64,000 nucleotides of DNA from Halomonas sp. Bachu 37 (GTDB taxonomy: Bacteria > Pseudomonadota > Gammaproteobacteria > Pseudomonadales > Halomonadaceae), in the NCBI RefSeq assembly GCF_039691755.1, contig NZ_CP137552.1:1178001-1242000 (forward strand), given 5' to 3'. Numbering within the stretch: the first letter of the stretch is position 1; the number at the start of each line of letters is the position of its first letter. A program made the translations under genes and the position numbers. Under the pieces are notes generated by a model, which made no database searches, was not told the DNA's origin, and was given only the letters and a program-made list of their open reading frames with translations. Of the stretch, positions 18,285 through 28,743 are shown one piece after another.

Positions 18285-20189
18285 ATGATGTTCCCGTCCA
18301 TGCTGCCACTTTCCCGCCTTGGCTCCGATGTCGCCAGGACGCTACGCGACCATCTCCGGCCGTTGATTGCGTATCATCTTTTTTTCACTCTGCTCGCCTC
18401 GGCCCTGCTGCTCCCCTTGGTCGCCTGGATCATTCGCCATTTTCTGGCACGCCTTCAGCGCACGGTGATCGGCATCGAAGAGTTCATGGCGCTGATATTC
18501 AGTCCAGTCGGGTTGCTCACCATGCTGGTGGTAGTGGGGTTGAGCTTCCTGCTGCTCTATCTGCAACATGCTGGAATGATGCTGGTCGCGGTGCGCCCCC
18601 GCGACAATCACTATCGATTAGCGTTCGAGGCACTATGGCGGTGCCTGCGCCGGCTTCCCGCATTGTCTGGGCTCGTGGTAATGCAGGTGGGTTCACACTT
18701 GCTGCTCCTCGCGCCTTTCATGTTTGCCTGCGCCTGGCTCTATGACTTCTGGCTCGGTGGACTTGATCCTTATTATGTCCAACGCATACGCCCCCCAGCA
18801 TTCTGGTATTTCCTGGTGTCAGCGCTACCTTTGGTGCTTTGCTGGGCGGCTGTGGCTGCCTGGTTGTACCTACGCTGGCTTCTGGCCTTGCCGGTCCTGA
18901 TACTCGAGGGCCAGGGGCCCCGTGCAGCCCTCAAGCGCAGTGTCTCGTTGACCCGGGGCTGGCGACGCTCCATCGCGATAGCTATCATCAGCTTGCTCGT
19001 ACTGATCGTTGCCTTGCCGTTTCTAGTCACCTGGGTATTCGATGAAGTCGTCACCCCGCTTTTATGGTGGCTACCGGAACGTAACGCGGTACTGATTCCC
19101 GCCATGCTGGCTTACCTGACCGGCTACGTACTGATAACCCTGACCGTCACCTTTTTGGGTGTTGCCGCCAATGCGCTGCTTTCCGCTTGTCTCTACATGC
19201 GACTCGCCCATGAGGCGCCACGACCTTTGCCACCACAGCCGGACGCTCACCCGGGACGTTTGGCGTGGGCCGTCGAGCTTAGTGTTCTGCTCTTTGCTGC
19301 CAGCCAGGCATGGTGGATCGTCAACAGCTTCGAAATTCGCGATGAAGTGACGATCATCGCCCATCGCGGTAGTTCAATGACAGCGCCGGAAAACACGATT
19401 GCCGCTCTTCAGCAAGCCGTGGCTGACCAGGCCCACTATATCGAGCTCGATGTTCGGCTCAGTGCCGACAACGAAGTTCTGCTCTATCACGACACCAACA
19501 TGATGCGACTTACCGGTGATCCACGTGAATTCGGCGAGCTGACTCGGCAGGAGCTGCAGGAGTTCGATGTGGGTAGCTGGTTCGGCGACCGTTTCATCGG
19601 CGAAACCATCCCCGGGCTGGACCAGGCATTGACGGCGGTACGCGGCAAGGCGGGATTGATGATCGACATGAAACCGCTTCTCGGCGAGGAGCGAGCCTTG
19701 GCGGAAGCCGTCTTGACCACGCTGCGCGAAGAAGCCGAACAACGTACCGCGTGTTACCAACGCCTCGATGCCGACCGCCCGGAAGCGCTGACCGAATGTG
19801 GGAATCGTGACGTCATGCAGGAGATGCGTCTGGCCACCATGTCCCCCGAGATGGCCACTTACCTCAAGGCTCGTGAACCCGACTTGCGCATCACCCTGCT
19901 CGCTCAACTGGTTCTTCCGGGGACGCTCAACCGCAGTGGTTTCGATGCCCTGGGACTACGCCACACGCGCATCAGCGAGGAGGAGATAGAGCTGGCCCAT
20001 CGTTTCGGTTACGAGATTCATGCCTGGACGGTCAACGGACGCGCACGCATGTCGCAACTTATCGACCTTGGCGTGGACGCCATCATCACCGACTATCCGG
20101 TGCACCTGAGAGAGCTGATGGACGAGCGCCGCGAACTAAGCGACGGCGCCCTGATGCTGGTCAAGCTGCGTAACTGGCTACGCCAATGA
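18285..20189 (+). CDS. Membrane-anchored glycerophosphodiester phosphodiesterase
   Basis: Protein of 634 residues from the ATG at 18285. The N-terminal half (to about residue 330) has about seven or eight hydrophobic segments, matching the GDPD-associated membrane domain. The C-terminal half is a GDPD barrel with IIAHRGSSMTAPENT, the metal and catalytic ligands in YIELDVRLS and VLLYHDTNM, LMIDMK, and a final ITDYP. It should hydrolyse glycerophosphodiesters to glycerol-3-phosphate and an alcohol; the site faces the cytoplasm or periplasm depending on topology. A stretch DADRPEALTECGNRD inside the barrel is an unusual insertion. The start could also be 18300. Confidence 0.85.
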   Translation: MMFPSMLPLSRLGSDVARTLRDHLRPLIAYHLFFTLLASALLLPLVAWIIRHFLARLQRTVIGIEEFMALIFSPVGLLTMLVVVGLSFLLLYLQHAGMMLVAVRPRDNHYRLAFEALWRCLRRLPALSGLVVMQVGSHLLLLAPFMFACAWLYDFWLGGLDPYYVQRIRPPAFWYFLVSALPLVLCWAAVAAWLYLRWLLALPVLILEGQGPRAALKRSVSLTRGWRRSIAIAIISLLVLIVALPFLVTWVFDEVVTPLLWWLPERNAVLIPAMLAYLTGYVLITLTVTFLGVAANALLSACLYMRLAHEAPRPLPPQPDAHPGRLAWAVELSVLLFAASQAWWIVNSFEIRDEVTIIAHRGSSMTAPENTIAALQQAVADQAHYIELDVRLSADNEVLLYHDTNMMRLTGDPREFGELTRQELQEFDVGSWFGDRFIGETIPGLDQALTAVRGKAGLMIDMKPLLGEERALAEAVLTTLREEAEQRTACYQRLDADRPEALTECGNRDVMQEMRLATMSPEMATYLKAREPDLRITLLAQLVLPGTLNRSGFDALGLRHTRISEEEIELAHRFGYEIHAWTVNGRARMSQLIDLGVDAIITDYPVHLRELMDERRELSDGALMLVKLRNWLRQ

Positions 20190-20210
20190 CAGGATAGCGC
20201 CAGGAAGGAC

Positions 20211-22007
20211 TCAATCACCCATTACCACCCCTTCCCGGCGCGGATCGGCTCCCCCTCGCAACGTGCCATCTTCCTGACGTACCAGCGCTTGAAGACCGCT
20301 GGTCAGTTCTCTTTCACTTACCTCGTGGCCACGTTCTTGCAAGGCTTTCAGTGTTTCCTCGGGGAAGCGATCCTGCTCGAGATATACCGGCCCGCCCAAG
20401 GTGATCGCATGGGGCAATTCCAGTGCTTCCTGGGCATCCAACCCCCAATCGCGTAGGGCAGCAAGGGTACGTGCCGTGTAATGGATGATCGCCGCACCAC
20501 CCGGTGAACCCAGGCTGGCCACCAACTCACCACTTTCCCGCTCGAAGACCAAGGTAGGGCTCATGCTGGAACGCGGCCGCTTACCCGGTTCGACCCGGTT
20601 GGCGACCGGTTCTCCATCGACTTCAGGAGTGAAAGAGAAATCAGTGAGCTCATTGTTGAGCAGGTAGCCTCCCGCTAGTCCAGTGCCACCATCGCTCATG
20701 ATGCGTGACCCGAACGCCTGCTCGATAGTGGTGGTCATGGCCACGGCATTGCCCTCTTCATCCAAGATGCTGATATGGCTGGTGCCGTATTCCGGTTGCT
20801 GCGGTTGCGTCGCCCACGAGGTCGCAAGCTCTCCGGGCCGGCCCGGCTCGGCGTTCTCGCCCATGCTTACATCGTTTTCGATCAGCTCGGCGCGGGTCTG
20901 CAGGTACTCCGGCGCCAGCATTGTTTTCCAGTCCCCGCCCGGTGCCTCGACAAAATCGGGATCCGCGATATAGCGGCCGCGGTCGGCGAAGGCCAACCGC
21001 GAGGCCTCGAGGAATTGATGCAGATAAGTGTCGCCGGGCTCTCCCCCTTCAAGGGGCGCTTCCACCATCGGCAAATGATCGAGAATGCCGAGTATCTGCA
21101 TGATGGTAAGGTGGCCTGAAGATGGCGGCGGAAAACCGCACACTTCCCATTGTTGCCATGGCGTGCAAAGCGGTTCCCGCTGCACGGCTTCATAGGTATT
21201 CAGATCTTCCAGTGTCAACTCGCCTGGGCGCTGCGGGTGTGATTGCACACGCGCCACCAGGTCTTCGGCGAATTCACCTTGATAGAGCGCCGCGCTACCC
21301 TGCTCGGCTATGGTACGCAAGATTGCGGCAAGAGCAGGGTTGCGCAGCGTTTCGCCCGCTTCAACCGGCTGTCCGTCTTGCGAGTAATAGAGCGTTCTAG
21401 CCAATTCGTCATCTTGCAGATAGGTCTCTTCCGCCACGCTGGTATGCAGGCGAGGGCTCACGGCAAAGCCCTCTTCCGCCAAGGTGATGGCGGGACTGAA
21501 AAGGTCCTTCCAGGGTAACTTTCCATGCTCGGCGTGAGCCATCTCCAGCACTCTCAACGTGCCCGGCACACCGACGGAAAGCCCGCTGGCAACCGCTTCC
21601 ATGAACTCCAGCGGCTCACCCTCTTCATTCAGAAACAACGCTTCGTCCACGCCACTCGGTGCCGTTTCGCGGCCATCGTAGGCCTGTACCTCGTTGCCGT
21701 CATAATGCATGAGAAATGCCCCACCGCCGATGCCGCTGGATTGCGGTTCCACCAGGGCAAGTACCATCTGTACCGCTACGGTGGCATCAATGGCGCTACC
21801 ACCCGCCTTGAGTACCTGGTAGCCAGCATCGGTCGCCAGCGGATTGGCTGCCGCCACGGCGAAACGCTCCGCCGACCAGCCCGGTTTCTCTTCATAGCCG
21901 GAGGCAACCTCGGGCTCGATCGAAGGGGAATTGTAGGTAAAGGCAAGCGCCGACATCGGCAGCGCCAGCAAGCATGAGAAGGTGCCAAAGCTGAGCCGTT
22001 GAAGCAT
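20211..22007 (-). CDS. ggt: Gamma-glutamyltransferase
   Basis: Periplasmic enzyme that cleaves glutathione and other gamma-glutamyl compounds. It is an autoprocessed Ntn-hydrolase. A signal peptide ends near residue 22 (LPMSALA). The precursor cleaves before the nucleophile Thr at about residue 408 (YGTSHISILDEEGNAVAMTTT). The substrate loop PRSSMSPTLV and the GSPGGAAII stretch are present. I chose the ATG at 22007, which has an AAGGA site; a TTG at 22022 is the alternative. The length of 598 residues is normal. Confidence 0.95.
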   Translation of the reverse strand: MLQRLSFGTFSCLLALPMSALAFTYNSPSIEPEVASGYEEKPGWSAERFAVAAANPLATDAGYQVLKAGGSAIDATVAVQMVLALVEPQSSGIGGGAFLMHYDGNEVQAYDGRETAPSGVDEALFLNEEGEPLEFMEAVASGLSVGVPGTLRVLEMAHAEHGKLPWKDLFSPAITLAEEGFAVSPRLHTSVAEETYLQDDELARTLYYSQDGQPVEAGETLRNPALAAILRTIAEQGSAALYQGEFAEDLVARVQSHPQRPGELTLEDLNTYEAVQREPLCTPWQQWEVCGFPPPSSGHLTIMQILGILDHLPMVEAPLEGGEPGDTYLHQFLEASRLAFADRGRYIADPDFVEAPGGDWKTMLAPEYLQTRAELIENDVSMGENAEPGRPGELATSWATQPQQPEYGTSHISILDEEGNAVAMTTTIEQAFGSRIMSDGGTGLAGGYLLNNELTDFSFTPEVDGEPVANRVEPGKRPRSSMSPTLVFERESGELVASLGSPGGAAIIHYTARTLAALRDWGLDAQEALELPHAITLGGPVYLEQDRFPEETLKALQERGHEVSERELTSGLQALVRQEDGTLRGGADPRREGVVMGD

Positions 22008-22073
22008 GACCGATTCCTTCAATGAAGTTCAGGAGGGTGAAATGAGCATAGTCGATATTTCCGCATCACAATG

Positions 22074-22098
22074 CAAACGCCCGGCATAAGCCGGGCGT
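22074..22098 (-). terminator. Intrinsic terminator after ppsA
   Basis: Perfect 9-base stem (ACGCCCGGC / GCCGGGCGT) with a 4-base loop, and a short T run on the minus strand. It sits 29 bases beyond the ppsA stop, ahead of ggt. Confidence 0.75.
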
Positions 22099-22126
22099 CT
22101 GTCGGAACATGGAGCTAGCGATACGA

Positions 22127-24499
22127 TCAGGCGATCTGTTCTCCCGCCAGCATGAACCAGGTTTCCAGTACCGCATCGGGGTTCAACGAAACGGAATCGA
22201 TGCCTTGCTCCATCAGCCATTTGGCCAGGTCCGGGTGATCCGAGGGCCCTTGACCACAAATCCCCACATATTTCCCCTGAGCCTTGCACGCCTCGATTGC
22301 CATGGCCAACAACTTCTTCACTGCCGGGTTACGCTCGTCGAACAGGTGAGCGACAATACCCGAGTCGCGATCCAACCCCAGCGTAAGCTGAGTCAGGTCA
22401 TTGGAGCCGATCGAGAAGCCATCGAAATATTTCAGGAACTCATCCGCCAGCAGGGCGTTGGCCGGCAGCTCGCACATCATGATGACTTTGAGACCGTTAT
22501 CGCCCCGCCTGAGCCCATTGGCTGCCAGGAGCTCCACCACCTCGCGCGCTTCATCCGTGGTACGTACGAACGGCACCATGATCTCGATATTGTCCAGGCC
22601 CATCTCTTCGCGGACTCGCTTGAGCGCACGACACTCCAGCTCGAAACAGGGGCGGAAGGCGTCGGAGATGTAACGTGACGCCCCGCGGAAACCGAGCATG
22701 GGATTCTCTTCTCCCGGCTCATACAGCTTGCCGCCGATCAGGTTTTCGTACTCGTTGGACTTGAAGTCGGATAGCCGAACTATTACCCGCTGGGGATGGA
22801 AAGCCGCCGCCAAGGTGGAAATACCCTCCACCAGCTTGTCGACATAAAAGCTGACCGGATCGGCATATCCCGCCGTACGCAAATCGATGATCTGTTGCAG
22901 ATCAGAAGGTAGCGTATCGTACTCCAGCAGCGCCTTGGGGTGGACCCCGATCATGCGATTGATGATGAATTCGAGCCGCGCCAGCCCGACCCCGGCGTGG
23001 GGCAAGCCAGCAAAACCGAAGGCGCGATCGGGGTTACCCACGTTCATCATGATCTTGAACGGAATCTCGGGCATGGACTCGACACTGGAAACCTTGCAGT
23101 CGAACTCCAGCAAGCCTTCGTAGACATGGCCGGTATCGCCTTCGGCACAGGAGACGGTCACGTCCCGCCCCTCTTCCAGCAGCTGTGTGGCGTCACCGCA
23201 TCCCACCACTGCAGGGATACCCAGCTCGCGGGCAATAATGGCGGCATGACAGGTTCGCCCGCCCCGGTTGGTCACGATGGCCGAGGCGCGCTTCATGATC
23301 GGCTCCCAATCAGGGTCGGTCATGTCGGTGACCAACACATCACCCGGATTGACCTTCTCCATCTCATCGGGAGAAAGCACGATCTTTACCGCCCCGCGGC
23401 CGATACGCTGACCGATGGCACGGCCGGTAACCAGGGTTCTGCCTTTTTCCTTGAGATGGAAGCGTTCCAGCTTGCCGCCTTCCTGCTGGGACACCACCGT
23501 TTCGGGCCGAGCCTGGACGATGTACAGCTCGCCATCGTCGCCGTCCAGCGCCCATTCGATATCCATGGGGCGGCCATAATGCTGCTCGATGGTGACGGCC
23601 TGGCGCGCCAATGCCATGACCTGGTCATCGCCGATACAGAAGCGGTTTCGATCGGCCAAGGGAACATCCACGGTAGCGACTGACTTGCCGGCACTGGTCT
23701 GCTCGGTATACACCATCTTGATCAACTTGGAACCCAGATTGCGGCGCAATACCGCAGGCCGTGAGGCCGCCAGGGTGGGCTTGTGCACGTAGAATTCATC
23801 GGGGTTGACGGCGCCCTGGACCACGGTCTCGCCCAGCCCCCACGAGCCGGTGACGAAAACGGCATCGCGGTAACCGGACTCGGTATCCAGTGTGAACATC
23901 ACGCCGCTGGCGCCGGTTTCCGAGCGCACCATTTTCTGCACGCCCGCCGATAACGCGACGTTCTCATGAGCGTAGCCACGATGCACCCGATACGAAATGG
24001 CACGGTCGTTGAACAGCGAGGCGAAGACCTCATGTACCGCTCGCTTGATATTGTCGAAGCCTTCGATATTGAGGAAGGTTTCCTGCTGGCCGGCAAACGA
24101 TGCATCGGGGAGATCTTCAGCAGTGGCGGAACTGCGCACGGCGACCTTGAGATCCTGATGCCTGGACTGCAGTGAGTCATAGGCTTCGCGCAGGGCGTTT
24201 TCGAACGCCGGGGGCAGGGGCGTATCGATAATCCACTGACGAATCTGCGACCCTACCGTAGCCAGTTCCTTTACATCATCCACATCCAGCCGAGCCAAAG
24301 CCTGGTTGATGCGTTCGTTGAGTCCTTCATGGGACAGAAACTCACGGTAGGCATGAGCGGTGGTGGCAAAGCCTCCCGGCACCGTGACGCCGGCGCCCGC
24401 CAGGTTCGAAATCATCTCGCCGAGTGATGCGTTTTTTCCCCCCACGCGTTCGACATCGGCCATACCTAGCTGATTGAACCACAGAATGTACTCTTCCAC
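22127..24499 (-). CDS. ppsA: Phosphoenolpyruvate synthase
   Basis: Pyruvate, water dikinase: makes PEP from pyruvate and ATP in gluconeogenesis. The protein has 790 residues. The ATP-grasp domain is N-terminal, the phosphohistidine domain has its His at about residue 417 ([11 protein letters not shown]), and the PEP-binding barrel has the catalytic Cys near 746 ([11 protein letters not shown]). I chose the GTG at 24499, which follows an AAGGGGG ribosome site; the longer frame from 24601 is not supported. It is divergent from ppsR, its expected regulator. Confidence 0.95.
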   Translation of the reverse strand: MEEYILWFNQLGMADVERVGGKNASLGEMISNLAGAGVTVPGGFATTAHAYREFLSHEGLNERINQALARLDVDDVKELATVGSQIRQWIIDTPLPPAFENALREAYDSLQSRHQDLKVAVRSSATAEDLPDASFAGQQETFLNIEGFDNIKRAVHEVFASLFNDRAISYRVHRGYAHENVALSAGVQKMVRSETGASGVMFTLDTESGYRDAVFVTGSWGLGETVVQGAVNPDEFYVHKPTLAASRPAVLRRNLGSKLIKMVYTEQTSAGKSVATVDVPLADRNRFCIGDDQVMALARQAVTIEQHYGRPMDIEWALDGDDGELYIVQARPETVVSQQEGGKLERFHLKEKGRTLVTGRAIGQRIGRGAVKIVLSPDEMEKVNPGDVLVTDMTDPDWEPIMKRASAIVTNRGGRTCHAAIIARELGIPAVVGCGDATQLLEEGRDVTVSCAEGDTGHVYEGLLEFDCKVSSVESMPEIPFKIMMNVGNPDRAFGFAGLPHAGVGLARLEFIINRMIGVHPKALLEYDTLPSDLQQIIDLRTAGYADPVSFYVDKLVEGISTLAAAFHPQRVIVRLSDFKSNEYENLIGGKLYEPGEENPMLGFRGASRYISDAFRPCFELECRALKRVREEMGLDNIEIMVPFVRTTDEAREVVELLAANGLRRGDNGLKVIMMCELPANALLADEFLKYFDGFSIGSNDLTQLTLGLDRDSGIVAHLFDERNPAVKKLLAMAIEACKAQGKYVGICGQGPSDHPDLAKWLMEQGIDSVSLNPDAVLETWFMLAGEQIA

Positions 24500-24791
24500 G
24501 CAACCCCCTTGTATAACGCTACCGTTTGGCCCAGGAGGGCCGCCAGAAATGGACGCTGTCACCCTATCACCGCACCGGGGTATTCGCCATTGGTCTAACA
24601 TCGAAGGGAGTGAAGGTTTTTTACAACAAACAGGGGAATTCGCTCATTTCTGTAGTCGCGCCGCAGGAAATTTCAGCTACGAGAGTAAACCCGATGCACG
24701 AGCAAGGGGAAGAGGCGAAAACCGTTGTACACTCCAGAGCCTCGGCCGACAATACCGTTTTCTTATACTTATTCGTGCAAGGGCCAGGCAG

Positions 24792-25625
24792 ATGACACGC
24801 ACCGCTTTTTTCATTTCCGATGGTACTGGTATAACGGCGGAGAGTCTGGGACGCAGCCTGTTAGCGCAGTTTTCCAATGTCGAAATCGCCATGATAACCA
24901 AGCCCTACGTGGACACACTGGACAAGGCGCGGGAGCTGCTCAAGGTGATCGAAGCGACAGCAGCCCGGGACGGCCATCGCCCCTTGATCATCGACACCAT
25001 CGTCGACCAGGGCATACGAGATGTCATTCGCCAGGCGCCGGGCTTCAAGGCGGATATCTTCTCTACCTTCCTTGAGCCGCTGGAACAGGAGTTGAATACC
25101 CACTCCTCCTACAGCGTGGGGCGCACCCATTCGATCGGCAGCGAGGATGTCTACATGGATCGCATCCATTCGGTACATTTCGCCCTGGACAACGATGACG
25201 GCGCTCGAACCCATCAATACGACCAGGCCGATATCATTCTCGTCGGCGTATCACGCTGCGGCAAAACGCCGACGTCACTTTACCTGGCACTTCAATTCGG
25301 AATTCGTGCGGCCAACTATCCGCTCACCGAAGATGACCAGGACGAGGATGGCGTCCTGAAACTGCCGAAATCCCTCGCTCCGCATCGCCACAAGCTGTTC
25401 GGCTTGACCATCGACCCGCGGCGCTTGGCCGCCATTCGCCATGAACGGCGGCCCAACAGCCGTTACAGCTCAATGGATCAATGCATGCAGGAAGTGGAAC
25501 AGGCGGAATCGCTCTACCGTACGATGAATATCCCCTCTATCGACACCACCCGCTTTTCCGTTGAGGAGATATCCACCCGCATGATTGCCGAAACCGGTTT
25601 GGCACGGCGCTTCTCGCCCCGTTGA
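24792..25625 (+). CDS. ppsR: PEP synthase regulatory kinase/pyrophosphorylase
   Basis: DUF299 protein of 277 residues. It inactivates PEP synthase by ADP-dependent phosphorylation of a threonine next to the catalytic His, and reactivates it by phosphorolysis. The opening [19 protein letters not shown] and the P-loop-like [16 protein letters not shown] near residue 150 are diagnostic. The ATG at 24792 gives the family start; a longer frame from 24474 runs into the ppsA promoter and start. It faces ppsA across 292 bases, as in many gammaproteobacteria. Confidence 0.95.
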   Translation: MTRTAFFISDGTGITAESLGRSLLAQFSNVEIAMITKPYVDTLDKARELLKVIEATAARDGHRPLIIDTIVDQGIRDVIRQAPGFKADIFSTFLEPLEQELNTHSSYSVGRTHSIGSEDVYMDRIHSVHFALDNDDGARTHQYDQADIILVGVSRCGKTPTSLYLALQFGIRAANYPLTEDDQDEDGVLKLPKSLAPHRHKLFGLTIDPRRLAAIRHERRPNSRYSSMDQCMQEVEQAESLYRTMNIPSIDTTRFSVEEISTRMIAETGLARRFSPR

Positions 25626-25666
25626 ATGAACTCATCACGCCCCGGCCCATGGCTGTGGGCGCTGAG

Positions 25667-26245
25667 TCATAGCCCCTTGGGAGCGAAGATGCCGGGTGCG
25701 TTGCGCCAGTAGCCCTTGTAGTCCATGCCGAAACCGAACACATAACGGTCCACGACTTCCAGGCTGCAGTAATCGGCCTTGAGCCCCGGCACCGCCTTGC
25801 GATCGTGAGTCTTGTCGACTAGAACCGCGGTGGTGATGCTGGCTGCCTTGGCCTCTCGGCAGTAGGCCAGGATCGCCGCCAACGTCGCGCCTTCGTCCAG
25901 AATGTCATCGACGATCACGACGTGACGCCCCGCCATGGGAATCTCGGGCGAGACCCGCCAGAAAAGCTCTCCGCCACGCAACTCATTGCGATACCGGGTG
26001 GCATGCAGGTAATCCACTTCCAGGGGAAAACCCAGACGAGTCAAGAGATGGCCGGTAGTGATCAAGCCGCCATTCATCACGCAATAGAATACGGGCAGTT
26101 TATCGCCCAGGTCCCGGGTAATTTCTGCGGCCATTCGATCCAGGGCAAGCTCGACTTCCTCTTGGGAAATCAGGCAATCGGCGTTATCCATGACCTCACG
26201 CATGGTGGCAAGAGACTCTAACGCCTCCTTATCCAGCTTCGGCAT
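25667..26245 (-). CDS. hpt: Hypoxanthine-guanine phosphoribosyltransferase
   Basis: Purine salvage enzyme joining hypoxanthine or guanine to PRPP. The PRPP-binding loop is VVIVDDILDEGATL near residue 107, with DKTHDRK and VVDRYVFGFGMDY downstream. The 192-residue form, with its N-terminal extension before FYCVMNGG, resembles the Pseudomonas enzyme more than the E. coli one. An AGCAG-type site with GGAG lies upstream of the ATG. A second, different purine transferase (gpt) is at 38.9 kb. Confidence 0.9.
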   Translation of the reverse strand: MPKLDKEALESLATMREVMDNADCLISQEEVELALDRMAAEITRDLGDKLPVFYCVMNGGLITTGHLLTRLGFPLEVDYLHATRYRNELRGGELFWRVSPEIPMAGRHVVIVDDILDEGATLAAILAYCREAKAASITTAVLVDKTHDRKAVPGLKADYCSLEVVDRYVFGFGMDYKGYWRNAPGIFAPKGL

Positions 26246-26300
26246 TGCTGCACTGCTCCATTGGTAACTGATGGGAAAAACATATACATAAAAACATAGA

Positions 26301-26328
26301 CATAACCGTCATGAGTAAAACGGTTATG
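26301..26328. repeat. Inverted repeat between nagZ and hpt
   Basis: Arms CATAACCGT and ACGGTTATG with a 10-base loop, in the AT-rich 163-base gap. On the minus strand it lies downstream of nagZ and is followed, after a few bases, by TTTTTATG. It may be a weak nagZ terminator or a site in the hpt leader. Confidence 0.35.
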
Positions 26329-26408
26329 GGTAAAAACGCTTGAAATCTATTGCGGACCCTAGCGACATGAACAGGATGGAACTCGCACAGACCTAATGCG
26401 CCGATGGA

Positions 26409-27431
26409 TCAGCTAGAGCCCTCGGCGGCAAGTGCCTCGAGACGGGCATGGGTGCGACGCCATCGGGCCAGAGCGGTCAGGGCTTCCAGATTCGGCCTGG
26501 CTCGGCCATAGCGCAATTTTGCAGCTCGACGGCAATCTAGGCTCTCGCAACTTTCCAGCACCTCAACCGCCGCCTCGCGGTCGTTGCATACCAGCAGCAT
26601 GTCGCAGCCGGCATCCAGCGCGGCCCGAGCCCGCTCACTGGGGCTCCCCGCCTCGTGGGCACCGGCCATGCTCAAGTCATCGGAAAATATACAGCCCTTG
26701 AAGCCCAGAGACTCACGCAACATTCCCAGCCAGCTCGGCGAGAACCCTGCGGGACGCGAATCGAAGGCGCTGTAGACGACATGTGCCGGCATGATGCCAT
26801 CCAGCTGGGAGGCAAGGTGGGTGAACGGTACAAGATCGGTGGCCTTCAGGGTGTCCAGCGAACGTTCATCCACCGGCAACTCCAGATGAGAATCGGCAGC
26901 TATTCCGCCATGGCCGGGGAAGTGCTTTCCTACCGCCGCCATGCCGGCTTCGTGCAAGCCGTGGATAAAGGCCTCCCCCAGGCGAGCCACCCGTTTGGGG
27001 TCGGCACCGAAGCTACGATCGCCGATCACGCTGGAAACACCGGTATCAACATCAAGCACCGGGGCAAAGCTCAGATCGAGTCCGCAAGCAGCCATCTCCA
27101 TGCCCAGCAACCATCCGGCGTCCTTGGCGATACGCAGCGTGGTTTCAGGATCTTCCTGATAAAGCCCGCCTAAAGTGGCCATCGACGGCAATCGCGTCAC
27201 ACCGGACTGGATGCGCTGCACCCGCCCCCCCTCCTGGTCCACCGATAGCAACAACTCGGGCCTTATCCGGCGAATATCGGCGCATAGCTCACGCACTTGA
27301 GTGCCATCGACAACATTGCGCGCAAACAGAATCACACCACCGACGGCGGGATGCTGCAATAACCGCTCATCATCCTTGGTCAGGTGTGTCCCCTCGAGGT
27401 CGAGCATCACGGAGCCGATCGTCTGGGTCAT
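26409..27431 (-). CDS. nagZ: Beta-N-acetylhexosaminidase (NagZ)
   Basis: Cytoplasmic family 3 glycosidase that removes N-acetylglucosamine from anhydro-muropeptides during peptidoglycan recycling, and so influences beta-lactamase induction where AmpC is present. The 340-residue protein begins MTQTIGSVMLDLEG and has the family signature KHFPGHGGIAADSHLELP with the catalytic Asp/His loop. I chose the ATG at 27431; the longer frame to 27500 lacks family similarity. It lies downstream of the L,D-transpeptidase and psrA, as in Pseudomonas. Confidence 0.93.
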   Translation of the reverse strand: MTQTIGSVMLDLEGTHLTKDDERLLQHPAVGGVILFARNVVDGTQVRELCADIRRIRPELLLSVDQEGGRVQRIQSGVTRLPSMATLGGLYQEDPETTLRIAKDAGWLLGMEMAACGLDLSFAPVLDVDTGVSSVIGDRSFGADPKRVARLGEAFIHGLHEAGMAAVGKHFPGHGGIAADSHLELPVDERSLDTLKATDLVPFTHLASQLDGIMPAHVVYSAFDSRPAGFSPSWLGMLRESLGFKGCIFSDDLSMAGAHEAGSPSERARAALDAGCDMLLVCNDREAAVEVLESCESLDCRRAAKLRYGRARPNLEALTALARWRRTHARLEALAAEGSS

Positions 27432-27556
27432 GGAGTGACATCCTGAAAATGGGGCGATAATTCTAGACCAAAGTGGTGCCTGGATGCGACAGCAACGCAA
27501 ACACAGCCATTAGCCTCGAGATTCCATCACACCTCTCACGAATGAGCGCCGTTATT

Positions 27557-28075
27557 TCACCCGTGAATCCATACAGCAGTGCCTGGCCTGGCCTGGTCGA
27601 ACAGCGCCATAAGGTCTGCGTCGCGCATGCGTATACAACCATGGGAGCGCGCGACACCCATCGGCTGGTCGAGAGGTGTACCATGCAGATAAATATAGCG
27701 TCTTTGGGAATCCACGCTCCCGCCCCGATTGACACCAGGCTCCAGTCCGCACAGCCAGAGGATCCGCGTCAGTATCCAGTCGCGCTCGGGATAGCGCTCG
27801 GCCAAGGCTTCGCTAAAAATCTCACCGGTCGGCCGACGGCCGCGAAACACACTTCCCGGCGGCTTTTCCCGACCGATATGGGCACGAATATAGTGCCATC
27901 CCAGCGGGGTTCTGCCGCTACCCTCCTCCTGGCCGGTTCCCGCTTGTGCCGTGGAAACCTGACATGACCATTGCACCTCCTGACCGTGCCATAGCACCAG
28001 GCACTGGTCGGCAATATCGATTTCCACCCAGGCAGCAGCTTTCGGAGGAAGGGTTTCAAGTCGCGGCGTGTACAT
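27557..28075 (-). CDS. L,D-transpeptidase (YkuD domain)
   Basis: Protein of 172 residues with a single YkuD domain. The catalytic motif is H-G-(11-12 residues)-S-H-G-C-I-R (YIYLHGTPLD, then VARSHGCIRM) near residues 127-145. The family forms 3-3 crosslinks or attaches lipoproteins to peptidoglycan. No signal peptide is visible, which is odd for a periplasmic activity, although the start MYTPRLETLPP has a good GGGGAG site. The start overlaps the end of psrA by 20 bases, so they are cotranscribed. NagZ, also a murein enzyme, follows. Confidence 0.85.
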   Translation of the reverse strand: MYTPRLETLPPKAAAWVEIDIADQCLVLWHGQEVQWSCQVSTAQAGTGQEEGSGRTPLGWHYIRAHIGREKPPGSVFRGRRPTGEIFSEALAERYPERDWILTRILWLCGLEPGVNRGGSVDSQRRYIYLHGTPLDQPMGVARSHGCIRMRDADLMALFDQARPGTAVWIHG

Positions 28076-28727
28076 GACGCTCCCCTGCCGGTTCCGGCAA
28101 CGGTGCATTCATCGCCGCGACCACCACCGGGCGCATGCGGCGAACCAGATCCTTTACCGTTACCTGTTCCTGATAATCCTTGGCGGCAATGTCGCGCAAA
28201 GCGTCCAGTCCCGAAAGCGTGAAGATCACCGTCCCCAACATGAAATGAAGGCGCCAGAAACGTTCGGCATCGGGCAGCTCGGGAGTTGCCTGGCGGACCA
28301 GTTCGGTAAAGCGTGTGAAAGCTTCCCCGTACTCCGACTGGATATGCCGGCGCAAATGTCCTTGGGCCTGGCTATAGGCAAGCCCCAGAAGACGCATGAA
28401 CACTTTTAGGCTGTTGCGTTCCGCCGGTACTTCCAGAACCGTCCTGGCCATGGTCTCGAGCAGTTCTTCCAGCGGGATGACTTGTCCGTTGTAACGGTTT
28501 TCCAACTCATCCAGAGCCGCATGAAAGCGCTGGGTAAAGGGATCGAGATAGCGGGAAAAAACGGCTTGTATCAATGCTTTCTTGGAACCGAAGTGATAAT
28601 TGACCGCCGCCAGGTTGACCTTCGCCTTGCTGGTGATATTGCGCAAGGATGTCTCCGCAAACCCCCTTTCGGCAAACAGCACCTCCGCCGTATCGAGAAT
28701 ACGGGTAACGGTATCAGATTGGGCCAT
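28056..28727 (-). CDS. psrA: TetR-family regulator PsrA
   Basis: TetR repressor of 223 residues. The helix-turn-helix stretch (SLRNITSKAKVNLAAVNYHFGSKKALIQAVFSRYL) closely matches Pseudomonas PsrA. PsrA responds to long-chain fatty acids, represses beta-oxidation genes and itself, and in Pseudomonas activates rpoS. The divergent neighbour lexA is also conserved there. A PsrA-like palindrome lies 17 bases upstream of the start (28744-28757), pointing to autorepression. Confidence 0.9.
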   Translation of the reverse strand: MAQSDTVTRILDTAEVLFAERGFAETSLRNITSKAKVNLAAVNYHFGSKKALIQAVFSRYLDPFTQRFHAALDELENRYNGQVIPLEELLETMARTVLEVPAERNSLKVFMRLLGLAYSQAQGHLRRHIQSEYGEAFTRFTELVRQATPELPDAERFWRLHFMLGTVIFTLSGLDALRDIAAKDYQEQVTVKDLVRRMRPVVVAAMNAPLPEPAGERHVHAAT

Positions 28728-28743
28728 AGGGGAGCTCTCCGGA

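Noticed and set aside
22940..23683. Plus-strand frame of 247 codons opposite ppsA
   Set aside because: It lies wholly within ppsA on the other strand, a common artefact of GC-rich coding sequence.
24500..24791. Long N-terminal extensions of ppsA and ppsR into each other's leader
   Set aside because: Family starts and ribosome sites support the GTG at 24499 and the ATG at 24792; the extension residues look like translated promoter DNA.
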